A DNA stretch of 16,035 nt from UBA8518 sp041659585 (GCA_041659585.1 JBAZXY010000021.1:1-16035), one strand, 5' to 3'; shown: positions 1 to 7,212, counted from the stretch's first letter. Notes: generated by a model not told the origin, from the letters alone. Numbers and translations: made by a program.

Positions 1-30
1 CCGAGATGTTTTTTTTGTGGAAAAAAGAAA

Positions 31-2058
31 TTAGTCTTTCACAAGCGCATCGGCGGTGAAGTATTCAATAGTGATATCGACTTTATCGGAATCTTTCTTT
101 TTGGCTTTTTTCTCCGAGAGGGTTTTGCCATCCTTTTTGCTGGTGTATACTATCTTATCAAAGATGATATTGGCATCAGTGGCATCAAATTTTTCATATG
201 GTGTGAAGGGTTCATTGGAATAGTTGGCCAACGCTTTTTGCATAAAGCTATTCCAAATAGGAGCAGCCACATATGATCCATCAGCGCCACTTTTCATCGG
301 TTGATTGTTGTTATTGCCAGTCCATACTACTGTGACAATATGCGGAGTATATCCAGCAGTCCAGGCATCTTTAAAATCGGAGGTTGTGCCGGTTTTGGCG
401 GCCACAGTTTTTCCGGGAATATATAATTTACTGCCAGTACCAAAAACCATTGAGCGAGCATTGTTGTCCGAAAGCACGGAATTTATTTTGCGAGCTACTT
501 GTGGGTCAACAATTTGCAAGGAAGATGTTTCCGGAGTGTAAAAAACAGCTCCTTTGGCATCCATAATTTTAGAAATAGATTGAATGGTATTTTTCTTTCC
601 TTCTGTAGCAAAAACGGCATAACCGGAAGCTTCGTCGAGCATACGTACTTCTTCGCCACCTAGTGCCAAAGAAAGCCCGTAGTTATTTTTATTTTGCAAA
701 TTGAGCACCCCAAAGCGATTGATCAGGCTGACAGCATTTTCCATGCCGGCCAGCGTGAGTGTCTTTACCGCCGGAATATTAAGTGAATTGGACAGAGCTT
801 GACGCATAGTCACCACACCGTGGTAAGAATAATCATAATTTTGAGGAATGTAATCTTTTCCGGTACCATCTTTGCCGAAATTTGTTTCGGCGTCAAGGAT
901 GTGGTTTTCAGGACTAAAGCCTTTTTCGAAAGCGGCGGCGTAGATGAACGGCTTAAAAGATGATCCTGGCTGACGCGGACTGATTGTGATGTTGACATTT
1001 CCATCAATATTTTTATTGTAATAATCTTTACTACCTACCATTGCAAGGATATTACCCGTATTGGGATCCAAGGAAACTAGTGCTGCATTGGAGGCGCCAT
1101 ATTTTTGCAGATTAGTTTCATTGTCCACAATGGATTGTTCGGCGTTTTTTTGCAAATCATAATCCAAGGTGGTGTAGATTTTGAGTCCACCACCTTCAAT
1201 GGCTTCCTTGCCAAATTTTTTTTCGAGTTCTTCCTTGACATAGAAAACAAAATGCGGGGCCTCAATTTTTTCCGTAAAGGGGATGAGCTTGTCTTTTATA
1301 TTTATTTGTTTTGCTTGAGCTACCTGATTATTATTAACTAGCTTCAGTTCTCCGATGCGGTCCAATATTTTTTGTTGGCGATAGACTAGCTCATCTAAGT
1401 GATTGCCATAAGGCGAATAATAGCTCGTGGCTTTGGGTAAGGCGGCCAAAAGAGCCGCTTCTTCAAGGGTGAGATCCCTAGCATCTTTGCCGAAGAATAT
1501 TTTAGCGGCTGAAGCGATGCCATAGGCATTTGATCCGTAAGGAATTTCATTAAGATACATATCCAGGATCTCATCTTTGCTGTATTGCTGTTCAATTTTG
1601 ATGGCAATGACGAGTTCGGTAAATTTTCTTTGCAAGGTTTTTTCTCGAGAAAGAAAAACATTTTTAGCTAATTGTTGAGTGATGGTAGAAGCGCCTTCGG
1701 CGGCTCCATTTTTTTCGATGTCATTTTTTATGGCGCGCAGTATCGAAAGAAAGTCAATGCCATGATGACTGTAGAATCCATTATCTTCGGTGGCGATACT
1801 GGTAATGCGAATGGTGTCTGGAATTTCATCATGGGTCAATATCTTCCTATTTTCTTCTCCATGGAGCTCATAGAGAATATGTTGACCAGTTTTGTCATAG
1901 ATGGTGGTGGTTTGTGGAATATTGCGTGTAGAAAGACTTTCTGCAATTGGTGTTTTTACGTAGACATAGATAAAAGTGGCAATAGTAATAGCTATGCCGA
2001 TAGCAAAGGCACTAAGTAGGACGAAGGAAGTGTTTTTAGCTATTTTTTTGAAATTCAT
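31..2058 (-). CDS. Class A penicillin-binding protein (bifunctional transglycosylase/transpeptidase, PBP1A family)
   Basis: This enzyme polymerises lipid II into glycan strands and cross-links stem peptides on the outer face of the membrane. Residue numbers here count from an upstream in-frame TTG at 2088. A membrane anchor lies at about 21-44. The GT51 glycosyltransferase domain follows, with the catalytic Glu in EDNGFYSHHG (E101), then GASTITQQLAKN (132-143) and the LNEIPYGSNAYG segment. The transpeptidase domain has SSFK (Ser376, acyl-enzyme nucleophile), SLN (435-437) and KTGT (565-568). All catalytic motifs are intact. I chose the ATG at 2058 (MNFKK, 675 aa) because it gives a basic cytoplasmic start ahead of the anchor. 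The ATG at 2064 is equally possible, and the TTG at 2088 would lie at or upstream of one predicted transcription start. There is no clear ribosome binding site. The gene is divergent from khpA. The family call is firm, the exact paralogue name is not. Confidence 0.96.
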   Translation of the reverse strand: MNFKKIAKNTSFVLLSAFAIGIAITIATFIYVYVKTPIAESLSTRNIPQTTTIYDKTGQHILYELHGEENRKILTHDEIPDTIRITSIATEDNGFYSHHGIDFLSILRAIKNDIEKNGAAEGASTITQQLAKNVFLSREKTLQRKFTELVIAIKIEQQYSKDEILDMYLNEIPYGSNAYGIASAAKIFFGKDARDLTLEEAALLAALPKATSYYSPYGNHLDELVYRQQKILDRIGELKLVNNNQVAQAKQINIKDKLIPFTEKIEAPHFVFYVKEELEKKFGKEAIEGGGLKIYTTLDYDLQKNAEQSIVDNETNLQKYGASNAALVSLDPNTGNILAMVGSKDYYNKNIDGNVNITISPRQPGSSFKPFIYAAAFEKGFSPENHILDAETNFGKDGTGKDYIPQNYDYSYHGVVTMRQALSNSLNIPAVKTLTLAGMENAVSLINRFGVLNLQNKNNYGLSLALGGEEVRMLDEASGYAVFATEGKKNTIQSISKIMDAKGAVFYTPETSSLQIVDPQVARKINSVLSDNNARSMVFGTGSKLYIPGKTVAAKTGTTSDFKDAWTAGYTPHIVTVVWTGNNNNQPMKSGADGSYVAAPIWNSFMQKALANYSNEPFTPYEKFDATDANIIFDKIVYTSKKDGKTLSEKKAKKKDSDKVDITIEYFTADALVKD

Positions 2059-2087
2059 AAGCATAAATAATAAAAGAGATATAGGCA

Positions 2088-2096
2088 ATTATAACA
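2088..2096 (-). promoter_or_regulatory. Second possible extended -10 for the PBP gene
   Basis: The minus strand reads TGTTATAAT here, another extended -10 with a perfect TATAAT. No good -35 lies 17 bp upstream. Transcription would start near 2081 and leave only about 17-23 nt before the ATGs at 2064 and 2058. If used, it excludes the TTG at 2088 as start codon. Confidence 0.4.
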
Positions 2097-2143
2097 CAGA
2101 ATGACCAGTCCTGTATCGATCGAATTAATTTTCTAGGTGCTTC

Positions 2144-2172
2144 ATTATAGCATAGATTTTGATAGTTGTAAC
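2144..2172 (-). promoter_or_regulatory. Sigma70-type promoter of the PBP gene (extended -10)
   Basis: On the minus strand, GTTACA (2172-2167) is separated by 17 bp from a perfect TATAAT (2149-2144). The latter is preceded by TGC, giving an extended -10. The expected transcript start is near 2137, about 75-80 nt before the ATG. The -35 box matches the consensus at 4 of 6 positions. Confidence 0.7.
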
Positions 2173-2207
2173 GCCTAATAGTTAAAAAAGGCGATAAATA
2201 TGGATAT

Positions 2208-2236
2208 TTGACAAAATATGTCATCCCAATCATAAT
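2208..2236 (+). promoter_or_regulatory. Strong sigma70-type promoter of khpA
   Basis: A perfect TTGACA (2208-2213), a 17-bp spacer and CATAAT (2231-2236, 5 of 6) form the best promoter in the window. Transcription should start near 2243, giving a leader of about 83 nt before khpA. An inverted repeat, TGACA-N5-TGTCA (2209-2223), overlaps the -35 box and the spacer and could be an operator. Confidence 0.75.
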
Positions 2237-2325
2237 ATAGGTATAGAAGCAAGTGGGGGATGAGTGGTCGATCTTCCATAAACCCAAAGCTTCAAAAAAG
2301 CTAATAAATCAAAGAAATTACTAAT

Positions 2326-2658
2326 ATGACAGAAATTATTCAGGACAGAGACTTCGTTGAATACGTTGTGAAACAAATTGTTAGCAACTCAGACGCAGTT
2401 AAAGTTGAAAGAAAAATTGATGAAATGGGTGTTCTTATTACTTTGGACGTCGCTCCAGAAGACATGGGAATGGTTATTGGTAGAGAAGGAGCAACAGCGA
2501 AAGCTCTTCGCACTCTTCTAAGAGTGATCGGAGCAAAAAACAATGCTCGAGTTAATTTGAAAATTAACGAACCGGAAGGCTCAACGAGAGAACCTCGCGA
2601 AGCTGCAGTAAAAAAGAGCATTGATGAAGTTGTTGGAGATATCGAGAATCTTATTTAG
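2326..2658 (+). CDS. khpA: KH-domain RNA-binding protein KhpA
   Basis: This is a small cytoplasmic RNA-binding protein of the KhpA/YlqC family. In other bacteria KhpA pairs with KhpB/Jag and affects RNA stability, cell division and envelope growth. A single KH fold covers about residues 10-85, with the RNA-contacting GxxG loop as GREG (52-55) in VIGREGATAKALRTLL. At 110 aa it is longer than the usual 75-80 aa. The extra part is a charged C-terminal tail (about 83-110), a pattern I associate with CPR homologues. The start follows a leader with no Shine-Dalgarno site. Codon choice looks more biased, with more C-ending codons than the neighbours, which fits high expression. The gene has its own promoter and terminator, so it is probably transcribed alone although it lies next to trmD, its common partner. 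Confidence 0.92.
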   Translation: MTEIIQDRDFVEYVVKQIVSNSDAVKVERKIDEMGVLITLDVAPEDMGMVIGREGATAKALRTLLRVIGAKNNARVNLKINEPEGSTREPREAAVKKSIDEVVGDIENLI

Positions 2659-2666
2659 CAAACTTT

Positions 2667-2688
2667 TTGTTTTAGGAAACTAAAACAG
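2667..2688 (+). other. Stem-loop with GAAA tetraloop in the khpA 3' region
   Basis: TGTTTTAG and CTAAAACA form a perfect 8-bp stem, extendable by one G-U pair, closed by a GAAA (GNRA-type) tetraloop at 2676-2679. No U-tract follows, so it is not a terminator by itself. It sits 10 nt after the stop codon and just ahead of the terminator, so it could protect the mRNA 3' end. Confidence 0.6.
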
Positions 2689-2693
2689 TTAAT

Positions 2694-2720
2694 AAAAAAG
2701 ACCTCTAGGCGGTCTTTTTT
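2694..2720 (+). terminator. Rho-independent terminator after khpA
   Basis: AAAAAAGACC (2694-2703) pairs with GGTCTTTTTT (2711-2720) around a 7-nt loop. The stem carries an A-tract on one side and a T-tract on the other, so it could work in both directions. It separates khpA from trmD. Confidence 0.85.
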
Positions 2721-2734
2721 ATTTTGGCTTGATA

Positions 2735-2743
2735 TGATATTAT
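2735..2743 (+). promoter_or_regulatory. Possible extended -10 for the trmD-mur operon (leaderless start)
   Basis: TGATATTAT is an extended -10 (TGN plus TATTAT, 5 of 6). The -35 position falls in the T-tract of the preceding terminator and has no clear match. With usual spacing transcription would begin at 2750, the A of the trmD ATG, so the message would be leaderless. A GAGGA at 2744-2748 is only 1 nt from the ATG, too close for a normal Shine-Dalgarno site. Confidence 0.4.
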
Positions 2744-2749
2744 GAGGAT

Positions 2750-3451
2750 ATGATAAAATTTCACATAATTACTATTTTCCCTAAGATTTTTGACGCTTAT
2801 TTTTCCGAGTCAATTATTAAACGTGCCAAGGATGGCGGCTTTATTAATATCTTGGCGCATAATTTACGCGACTTCACGCATGATGCTCATAAGACAGTGG
2901 ATGACACTCCATATGGAGGAGGTGCGGGGATGGTAATGAAAGTGGAACCAATATATCGAGCTGTTGGCTCGATAATTTCCAATTTCCAATTTCCAATTTC
3001 CAATGAATCTTCAAATTCTAAAATTTCCAAACCTGAAAATACGCGGATTATTTTATTTTCTGCTAAGGGTAAGCGATATACACAACGAGACGCAGTTAGG
3101 TTGTCTAAATATGAAAATATCATAATGATTTGTGGAAGATATGAGGGGGTGGATGAGCGGGTGGCAGAGAATTTGATTGATGAAGAGATTTCTATCGGAG
3201 ATTTCGTTTTGACTGGCGGGGAAATACCTGCGATGGTACTGGTGGATAGCGTAACGCGTCTTATCCCAGGAGTCTTGGGAAATGAGCAATCTATTGAGGT
3301 TGAATCGCATAGTGAGGAAGGATATTTAGAGTACCCCCAATACACTAAGCCTGATAGTTTCAGAGATTGGCAAGTGCCTGAGGTTCTTTTGAGCGGTAAT
3401 CATGAAAAAATAGCTCAGTGGAGAGCGGGGGCTGCAAAGAGAGGTAAATAA
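2750..3451 (+). CDS. trmD: tRNA (guanine-N1-)-methyltransferase TrmD
   Basis: TrmD methylates G37 of tRNAs, using SAM, and prevents frameshifting. It is a SPOUT-family enzyme with a trefoil-knot SAM site. Visible motifs are PYGGGAGMVM (54-63), ICGRYEGVDERV (127-138) and ISIGDFVLTGGE (147-158), followed by the Arg of VTRLIPGVLG (R170). The domain closes with YPQYTKP and LLSGNHEKIAQWR. The start MIKFHIITIFP matches the family's usual first strand. Two oddities stand out. An extra stretch of about 15-20 residues at roughly 75-98, rich in Asn, Ser, Phe and Ile, is encoded by tandem AATTTCC repeats. The C-terminus ends as WRAGAAKRGK, without the usual Arg-rich RRPDLL-type tail. The residue aligned with the catalytic Asp169 appears to be Glu185. 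It is the first gene of the run leading into ftsW, 17 nt downstream. Confidence 0.95.
   Translation: MIKFHIITIFPKIFDAYFSESIIKRAKDGGFINILAHNLRDFTHDAHKTVDDTPYGGGAGMVMKVEPIYRAVGSIISNFQFPISNESSNSKISKPENTRIILFSAKGKRYTQRDAVRLSKYENIIMICGRYEGVDERVAENLIDEEISIGDFVLTGGEIPAMVLVDSVTRLIPGVLGNEQSIEVESHSEEGYLEYPQYTKPDSFRDWQVPEVLLSGNHEKIAQWRAGAAKRGK
2974..3028 (+). repeat. In-frame AATTTCC tandem repeat inside trmD
   Basis: Four perfect head-to-tail copies of AATTTCC run from 2974 to 3001. A degenerate stretch follows, with another AATTTCC at 3022-3028. Three 7-nt units make seven codons, so the array stays in frame and encodes SNFQFPISN-type peptide. It resembles the AATTTCAAATT material in the intergenic gaps at 4582-4618 and 5720-5838. 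Confidence 0.9.
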
Positions 3452-3468
3452 AATTAAGATATTAAAAA

Positions 3469-4581
3469 TTGATTGAGAAAATACCACAAGGCAAGGCGGA
3501 TCCAATTCTTTTTTACACCATTATTGTTTTGGTGGTTTTTGGCCTGATTATGATTGCCAGTGCTGGGCTGGGTTATTCCAGGGTGAGATTTTCGGATGAA
3601 TATTTTTTCTTTAAGCGGCAAATGCTATTTGGCGCGTTGCCTGGGATGATTATACTTTTCATCAATAGTCAGATTGATTATCACTTTTGGAAGAAGTTTT
3701 CTTTTCTTTTTTTTATGCTGAGTGTGATTTGCTTGATTTTGGTTTTTGTTCCAAATGTGGGATCGAAGATTTATGGTGCTAGTCGCTGGATTCAATTGGG
3801 TCCGATTTCTTTTCAGCCATCAGAGATGTTAAAAATTTCACTTATTATCTATTTAGCAGCTTGGCTAGAGTCCAGGAGGGAGCGCATAAAAGACTTTTAT
3901 GACGGCCTAATGCCCTTTGTGGTGATTGTGGGTTCCATTAGCTTTCTCTTGATTAAGCAGCCTGATATCGGCACCCTAGGGGTGGTTATCCTCATTGCTA
4001 TGAGCATTTTCTTTATTTCTGGAGCGAAGATTTCCCATATGTTTCTAATGGGTGGCGCTGGAATCGCTGCACTAGTGATGCTGATTAAATTGGAGTCCTA
4101 TCGGATGGATCGCTTGTTGGTCTTTCTGCATCCGGAATTGGATCCCAGGGGAATCGGCTATCAAATAAACCAAGCGCTCTTGGCTATCGGATCGGGTGGT
4201 TTTTTTGGAGTTGGCTTGGGGCATAGCTTGCAGAAATTTAATTATTTACCGGAGCCTGCGGGAGATTCTATTTTTGCGATTATCGGAGAGGAGACAGGGC
4301 TGGTGGGGGTGACAATATTGATAATTTTGTTTATCATTGTGGCTGTACGTGGTTTGCGCATTGCCAAGAAAGCTCCAGATATGTTTGGTATGCTTTTGGC
4401 GGTAGGCTTTACTACATGGATAATTTTTCAAGCTTTCCTGAACATTGCTGCTATTTCTGGCTTAGTTCCGCTAACCGGGGTGCCGCTACCTTTTATCAGT
4501 TATGGAGGCACGTCTATTATTTTTTTATTAATGAGTGTGGGAGTTTTATTGAATATATCTAAACAAGCTAATTTAAATTAA
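3469..4581 (+). CDS. ftsW: Septal peptidoglycan polymerase FtsW (SEDS family)
   Basis: FtsW is a polytopic membrane glycosyltransferase that polymerises lipid II at the division site together with a class B PBP. The 370-aa protein has about ten hydrophobic segments. SEDS signatures include FQPSEMLKISLIIYLAAW (115-132), KQPDIGTLGVV (163-173) and YLPEPAGDSIFAIIGEE (259-275), where D266 matches the essential Asp of the large periplasmic loop (E. coli FtsW D297). The protein ends with PLTGVPLPFISYGGTS (334-349). FtsW is preferred over RodA because of the YLPEP...DSIFAIIGEE form and the neighbouring murG and murC. The start is a TTG at 3469. The next in-frame ATG would fall inside the first membrane segment, so TTG is the likely initiator. 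No partner ftsI is present in the window. Confidence 0.92.
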   Translation: MIEKIPQGKADPILFYTIIVLVVFGLIMIASAGLGYSRVRFSDEYFFFKRQMLFGALPGMIILFINSQIDYHFWKKFSFLFFMLSVICLILVFVPNVGSKIYGASRWIQLGPISFQPSEMLKISLIIYLAAWLESRRERIKDFYDGLMPFVVIVGSISFLLIKQPDIGTLGVVILIAMSIFFISGAKISHMFLMGGAGIAALVMLIKLESYRMDRLLVFLHPELDPRGIGYQINQALLAIGSGGFFGVGLGHSLQKFNYLPEPAGDSIFAIIGEETGLVGVTILIILFIIVAVRGLRIAKKAPDMFGMLLAVGFTTWIIFQAFLNIAAISGLVPLTGVPLPFISYGGTSIIFLLMSVGVLLNISKQANLN

Positions 4582-4618
4582 AAGAATTTTAGTTTTAAAT
4601 TTTTAAATTCAGAATCAT
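4582..4618 (+). repeat. AT-rich spacer between ftsW and murG
   Basis: This 37-nt gap is built of TTTTAAATTTTTAAATTC-like sequence similar to the longer spacer at 5720-5838. It contains no Shine-Dalgarno site for murG and no convincing promoter. Confidence 0.5.
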
Positions 4619-5719
4619 ATGAAAATTGCATTAATCGGAGGAGGGTCAGGCGGGCATTTAATGCCTCTTATCGCAGTAGCTAGAAAGATAAAAGAAAAGG
4701 TTCCGGAAACAATTTTTCTGTATATTGGACCAGTTGGAAAAATGGAAACAGAGATAATGAATGGCGAAGGGATTCCGAGTAAATATATTAAAGTAGGGAA
4801 ATTGAGAAGATATTTTTCTTTTCAGAATTTTACGGATATATTTAGATTTGCTATTGGGTTTTTGCAATCCATGTGGATTCTTTTTGTTGAAATGCCCGAT
4901 GCGGTATTTTCCAAGGGGGGGTATGCCTCACTACCAGTGGCTTTGGCTGCTTGGGTGTATCGCATTCCAGTTCTGATTCATGAGTCAGATGCTGTGCCAG
5001 GACTAGCCAATAGTATTTTGGGAAAATTTGCTAATCGCGTGGCTGTTTCTTATGCGAGTGCGGAAGAGGAGTTTTTAGCGGCCGAAGTGGTGCTCACTGG
5101 TAATCCATTGCGGGAAGATATCAACCAAGGGGAAGCGCAAAAAGCCAGAGAAGCATTCTCTTTAGATGCAGAAAAGAAGATTATCTTGGTTTTGGGTGGC
5201 TCTCAGGGCGCGCGTACTATTAATAATAGAGTATTGAGCGTTTTGCCGGAATTATTAGAAAAATATCAGGTTATTCATCAAACAGGAGAGGCTAATTTTG
5301 CCGAGGTGCAACATCGAGCTGGTGAACTGGGTTATAAGATTGGCCGAGAGGGGTATTATGCCATGCCGTTTATTGGTTCGGAAATGAAGGATATTTATGC
5401 GGTGAGTGATTTGGTGATTTCACGGGCTGGCGCTAACTCGATTGCTGAAATTGCCGCTAATCAAAAACCTGCTATCCTAATTCCTCTGCAAGATTCAGCC
5501 AATGATCACCAACGAATGAATGCTTATTCTCTAGCTAAAGTGGGGGCATGCATTGTTTTAGATGAAAATAATCTGGGTAAGCATATTTTTCTCAGTCGTA
5601 TCGAGGAGATTATGAATGATGAGCATTTGCGTCAGAAGCTGGCCAAAAACATTCAATCATTCTATCATCCGGATGCTACGGAGCGGATTGCCAAAGGGGT
5701 GTTGGAGATGATTAAATAG
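4619..5719 (+). CDS. murG: UDP-GlcNAc:undecaprenyl-PP-MurNAc-pentapeptide GlcNAc transferase MurG
   Basis: MurG adds GlcNAc to lipid I and forms lipid II on the cytoplasmic face of the membrane. It is a GT-B enzyme of normal length (366 aa). The N-terminal glycine loop reads GGGSGGHLMP (7-16), with H13 at the position of the catalytic His, a mild variant of the common GGTGGH. The acceptor-domain stretch VFSKGGYASLPVALAA and HESDAVPGLAN follow. The C-terminal UDP-GlcNAc domain has LVLGGSQGARTINN, then VISRAGANSIAEIAA with the UDP-sugar-contacting Glu, and PLQDSANDHQRMNA. The region around LRRYFSFQNF is a hydrophobic and basic membrane-contact patch, a form common in Firmicutes and CPR proteins. 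It is the third gene of the run and shows no Shine-Dalgarno site. Confidence 0.96.
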   Translation: MKIALIGGGSGGHLMPLIAVARKIKEKVPETIFLYIGPVGKMETEIMNGEGIPSKYIKVGKLRRYFSFQNFTDIFRFAIGFLQSMWILFVEMPDAVFSKGGYASLPVALAAWVYRIPVLIHESDAVPGLANSILGKFANRVAVSYASAEEEFLAAEVVLTGNPLREDINQGEAQKAREAFSLDAEKKIILVLGGSQGARTINNRVLSVLPELLEKYQVIHQTGEANFAEVQHRAGELGYKIGREGYYAMPFIGSEMKDIYAVSDLVISRAGANSIAEIAANQKPAILIPLQDSANDHQRMNAYSLAKVGACIVLDENNLGKHIFLSRIEEIMNDEHLRQKLAKNIQSFYHPDATERIAKGVLEMIK

Positions 5720-5838
5720 GAATTTCAAATTTACAATTTTAAATTTTAAAACAATTTCAAATTACTAAATTTTAAAATTTATAGCTTTCAGATTTTATTT
5801 TAAATTTAAAATTTAGACTTTAAAATTAGTATACGTAT
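5720..5838 (+). repeat. AT-rich repeat-filled spacer between murG and murC
   Basis: This 119-nt gap is nearly all A and T and is made of loosely repeated AATTTCAAATT / AAATTTTAAAATTT units. Two related halves begin with AATTTCAAATT. It ends in a perfect 10-bp palindrome, TATACGTATA (5830-5839), that overlaps the murC start codon. I see no terminator and no convincing promoter. Its length is unusual for this compact run. Confidence 0.75.
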
Positions 5839-7212
5839 ATGGATTTAGCAAGTATAAAAAAAGTATATATTATCGGCATTAAAGGATCCGGTATTGTGGG
5901 TATTGCAGAAATTTTAAAAAGCAAGGGGATTGAAGTGACTGGTTCTGATACGACGGAGAAATTTTTTACGGATGAAGTGCTTCAGCGATTGGGAATAAGT
6001 TATGTTGAAGGATTTGCTATTGAAAACATTCCAAGCGACGTGGATTTGGTTTTGTATGCAGCGAGTTATAACGAGGAGAATAATATTGAAGTGGCGGAGG
6101 CCAAGAGGCGCGGCCTAGAAACTATTTATTATCCCAAGGTATTAAGTGAGCTGTTCAACGAAAAATATGGAGTAGCTATTTGCGGGACGCATGGCAAAAC
6201 CACTACTTCGGCGATGTTGGCTTATATTTTGGATAGGATGGGTGAGAATCCAACAGCTATTATTGGTGGCAGGGTCCGACAATGGGGCAGTAACGCGATT
6301 GTCGGTCAAGGGGAGGTTTTTGTGCTGGAAGCAGATGAATATCAAAATAAGCTGGCGCTGTATGAACCCAAAGCGGCTATTTTGACGAGTGTGGAATATG
6401 ATCATCCGGATTTTTATCCGACGTTTGAAGCTTATGAGCAAGCTTTTGTCGATTTTGTGGTTAAGATTCCCAAAAGTGGTTTTTTGGCGGTATGGGGTGA
6501 TAGCGTGAATACGGTGGCGGTAGCCAAAAATTGTACAGGTGATGTGGTGACCTATGGTTATGGAGAGGATAATGATTTTCGTATTGGTAATCAAGTCATA
6601 GAGGTGACTGCGCAAAAATTTGAAATTTTCCATAAAGAACAATCTCTTGGTTTCTTTGAGATAAAATTGCCTGGCAAGCACAATGCCCTGAATGCATTAT
6701 CAGTAATTGTGGCTTGCTATAAATTAGGCTTGGATATGAACCAGGTGCGGGAAGCATTGAGTGAATTTGAAGGAACTACGCGACGATTTGAGTTGATTGG
6801 GCAGAGAAATGGAGCGATTCTCATTGATGATTATGGTCATCATCCGGAAGAGGTGAATGTGACGCTGAAAGCCGCCCGGGAAATCTATCCAGAGAAAAAC
6901 ATCATTGCCGTGTTTCATCCCCATTCCTATTCCCGGACAGCCGCCCTATTGCATGATTTTGCGCAAAGTTTTGATGGAGCAGATCATGTGATTGTGCTAG
7001 ACATCTATGGCTCGGCGCGAGAAAACTCTGGCACCGTAACCTCCCTGGATCTGGTGAATTTGATTAACAAATATAATCGTGACAAGGCGGAGCATATTGC
7101 AACGATTGATGAAGTGGTGGAATCTTTGCAAGACAAAATCGGTACTAACGACGTGGTCATCACCATCGGCGCCGGCAATGTTTTTGAAGTCTCTCATCAA
7201 TTAAAACAATAA
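5839..7212 (+). CDS. murC: UDP-N-acetylmuramate--L-alanine ligase MurC
   Basis: MurC joins L-alanine to UDP-MurNAc with ATP, the first step of the stem peptide. The 457-aa protein has the three Mur-ligase domains. The first is an N-terminal Rossmann domain with IGIKGSGIVGIAE (12-24), a variant of GIGGxGMSGIA. The central ATPase domain has P-loop GTHGKTTT (116-123), VLEADEYQNK (162-171) and SVEYDHPDFYPT (184-195). The C-terminal domain has GKHNALNALS, RRFELIG, IDDYGHHPEEV and VFHPHSYSRT. The EADEY form and EYDHPD recall Mpl, the murein peptide ligase, so an Mpl-like role cannot be fully excluded. The setting between murG and murB and the absence of another MurC here favour MurC. The start overlaps the palindrome TATACGTATA and lacks a Shine-Dalgarno site. 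Confidence 0.92.
   Translation: MDLASIKKVYIIGIKGSGIVGIAEILKSKGIEVTGSDTTEKFFTDEVLQRLGISYVEGFAIENIPSDVDLVLYAASYNEENNIEVAEAKRRGLETIYYPKVLSELFNEKYGVAICGTHGKTTTSAMLAYILDRMGENPTAIIGGRVRQWGSNAIVGQGEVFVLEADEYQNKLALYEPKAAILTSVEYDHPDFYPTFEAYEQAFVDFVVKIPKSGFLAVWGDSVNTVAVAKNCTGDVVTYGYGEDNDFRIGNQVIEVTAQKFEIFHKEQSLGFFEIKLPGKHNALNALSVIVACYKLGLDMNQVREALSEFEGTTRRFELIGQRNGAILIDDYGHHPEEVNVTLKAAREIYPEKNIIAVFHPHSYSRTAALLHDFAQSFDGADHVIVLDIYGSARENSGTVTSLDLVNLINKYNRDKAEHIATIDEVVESLQDKIGTNDVVITIGAGNVFEVSHQLKQ

Noticed and set aside
1672..2019. 115-aa open frame on the plus strand, opposite the PBP gene
   Set aside because: It is fully antisense to the conserved glycosyltransferase domain, has no family features and no promoter; it is a shadow frame.
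2974..3001. Repeats as a CRISPR array
   Set aside because: The units are 7 nt, directly tandem without spacers, and lie within a translated gene.
3412..3451. Frameshift at the end of trmD that would restore a longer tail
   Set aside because: The G-run near 3426-3430 looked suspicious, but I could find no clear RRPDLL-like continuation in another frame before ftsW.
5720..5838. AT-rich segment as a replication origin
   Set aside because: No DnaA-box cluster, dnaA or dnaN is present, and the segment is a repeat-filled gap inside an operon.
6142..6681. 179-aa open frame on the minus strand inside murC
   Set aside because: It lies opposite conserved MurC motifs and shows the His/Ile/Asn-rich composition typical of antisense frames.
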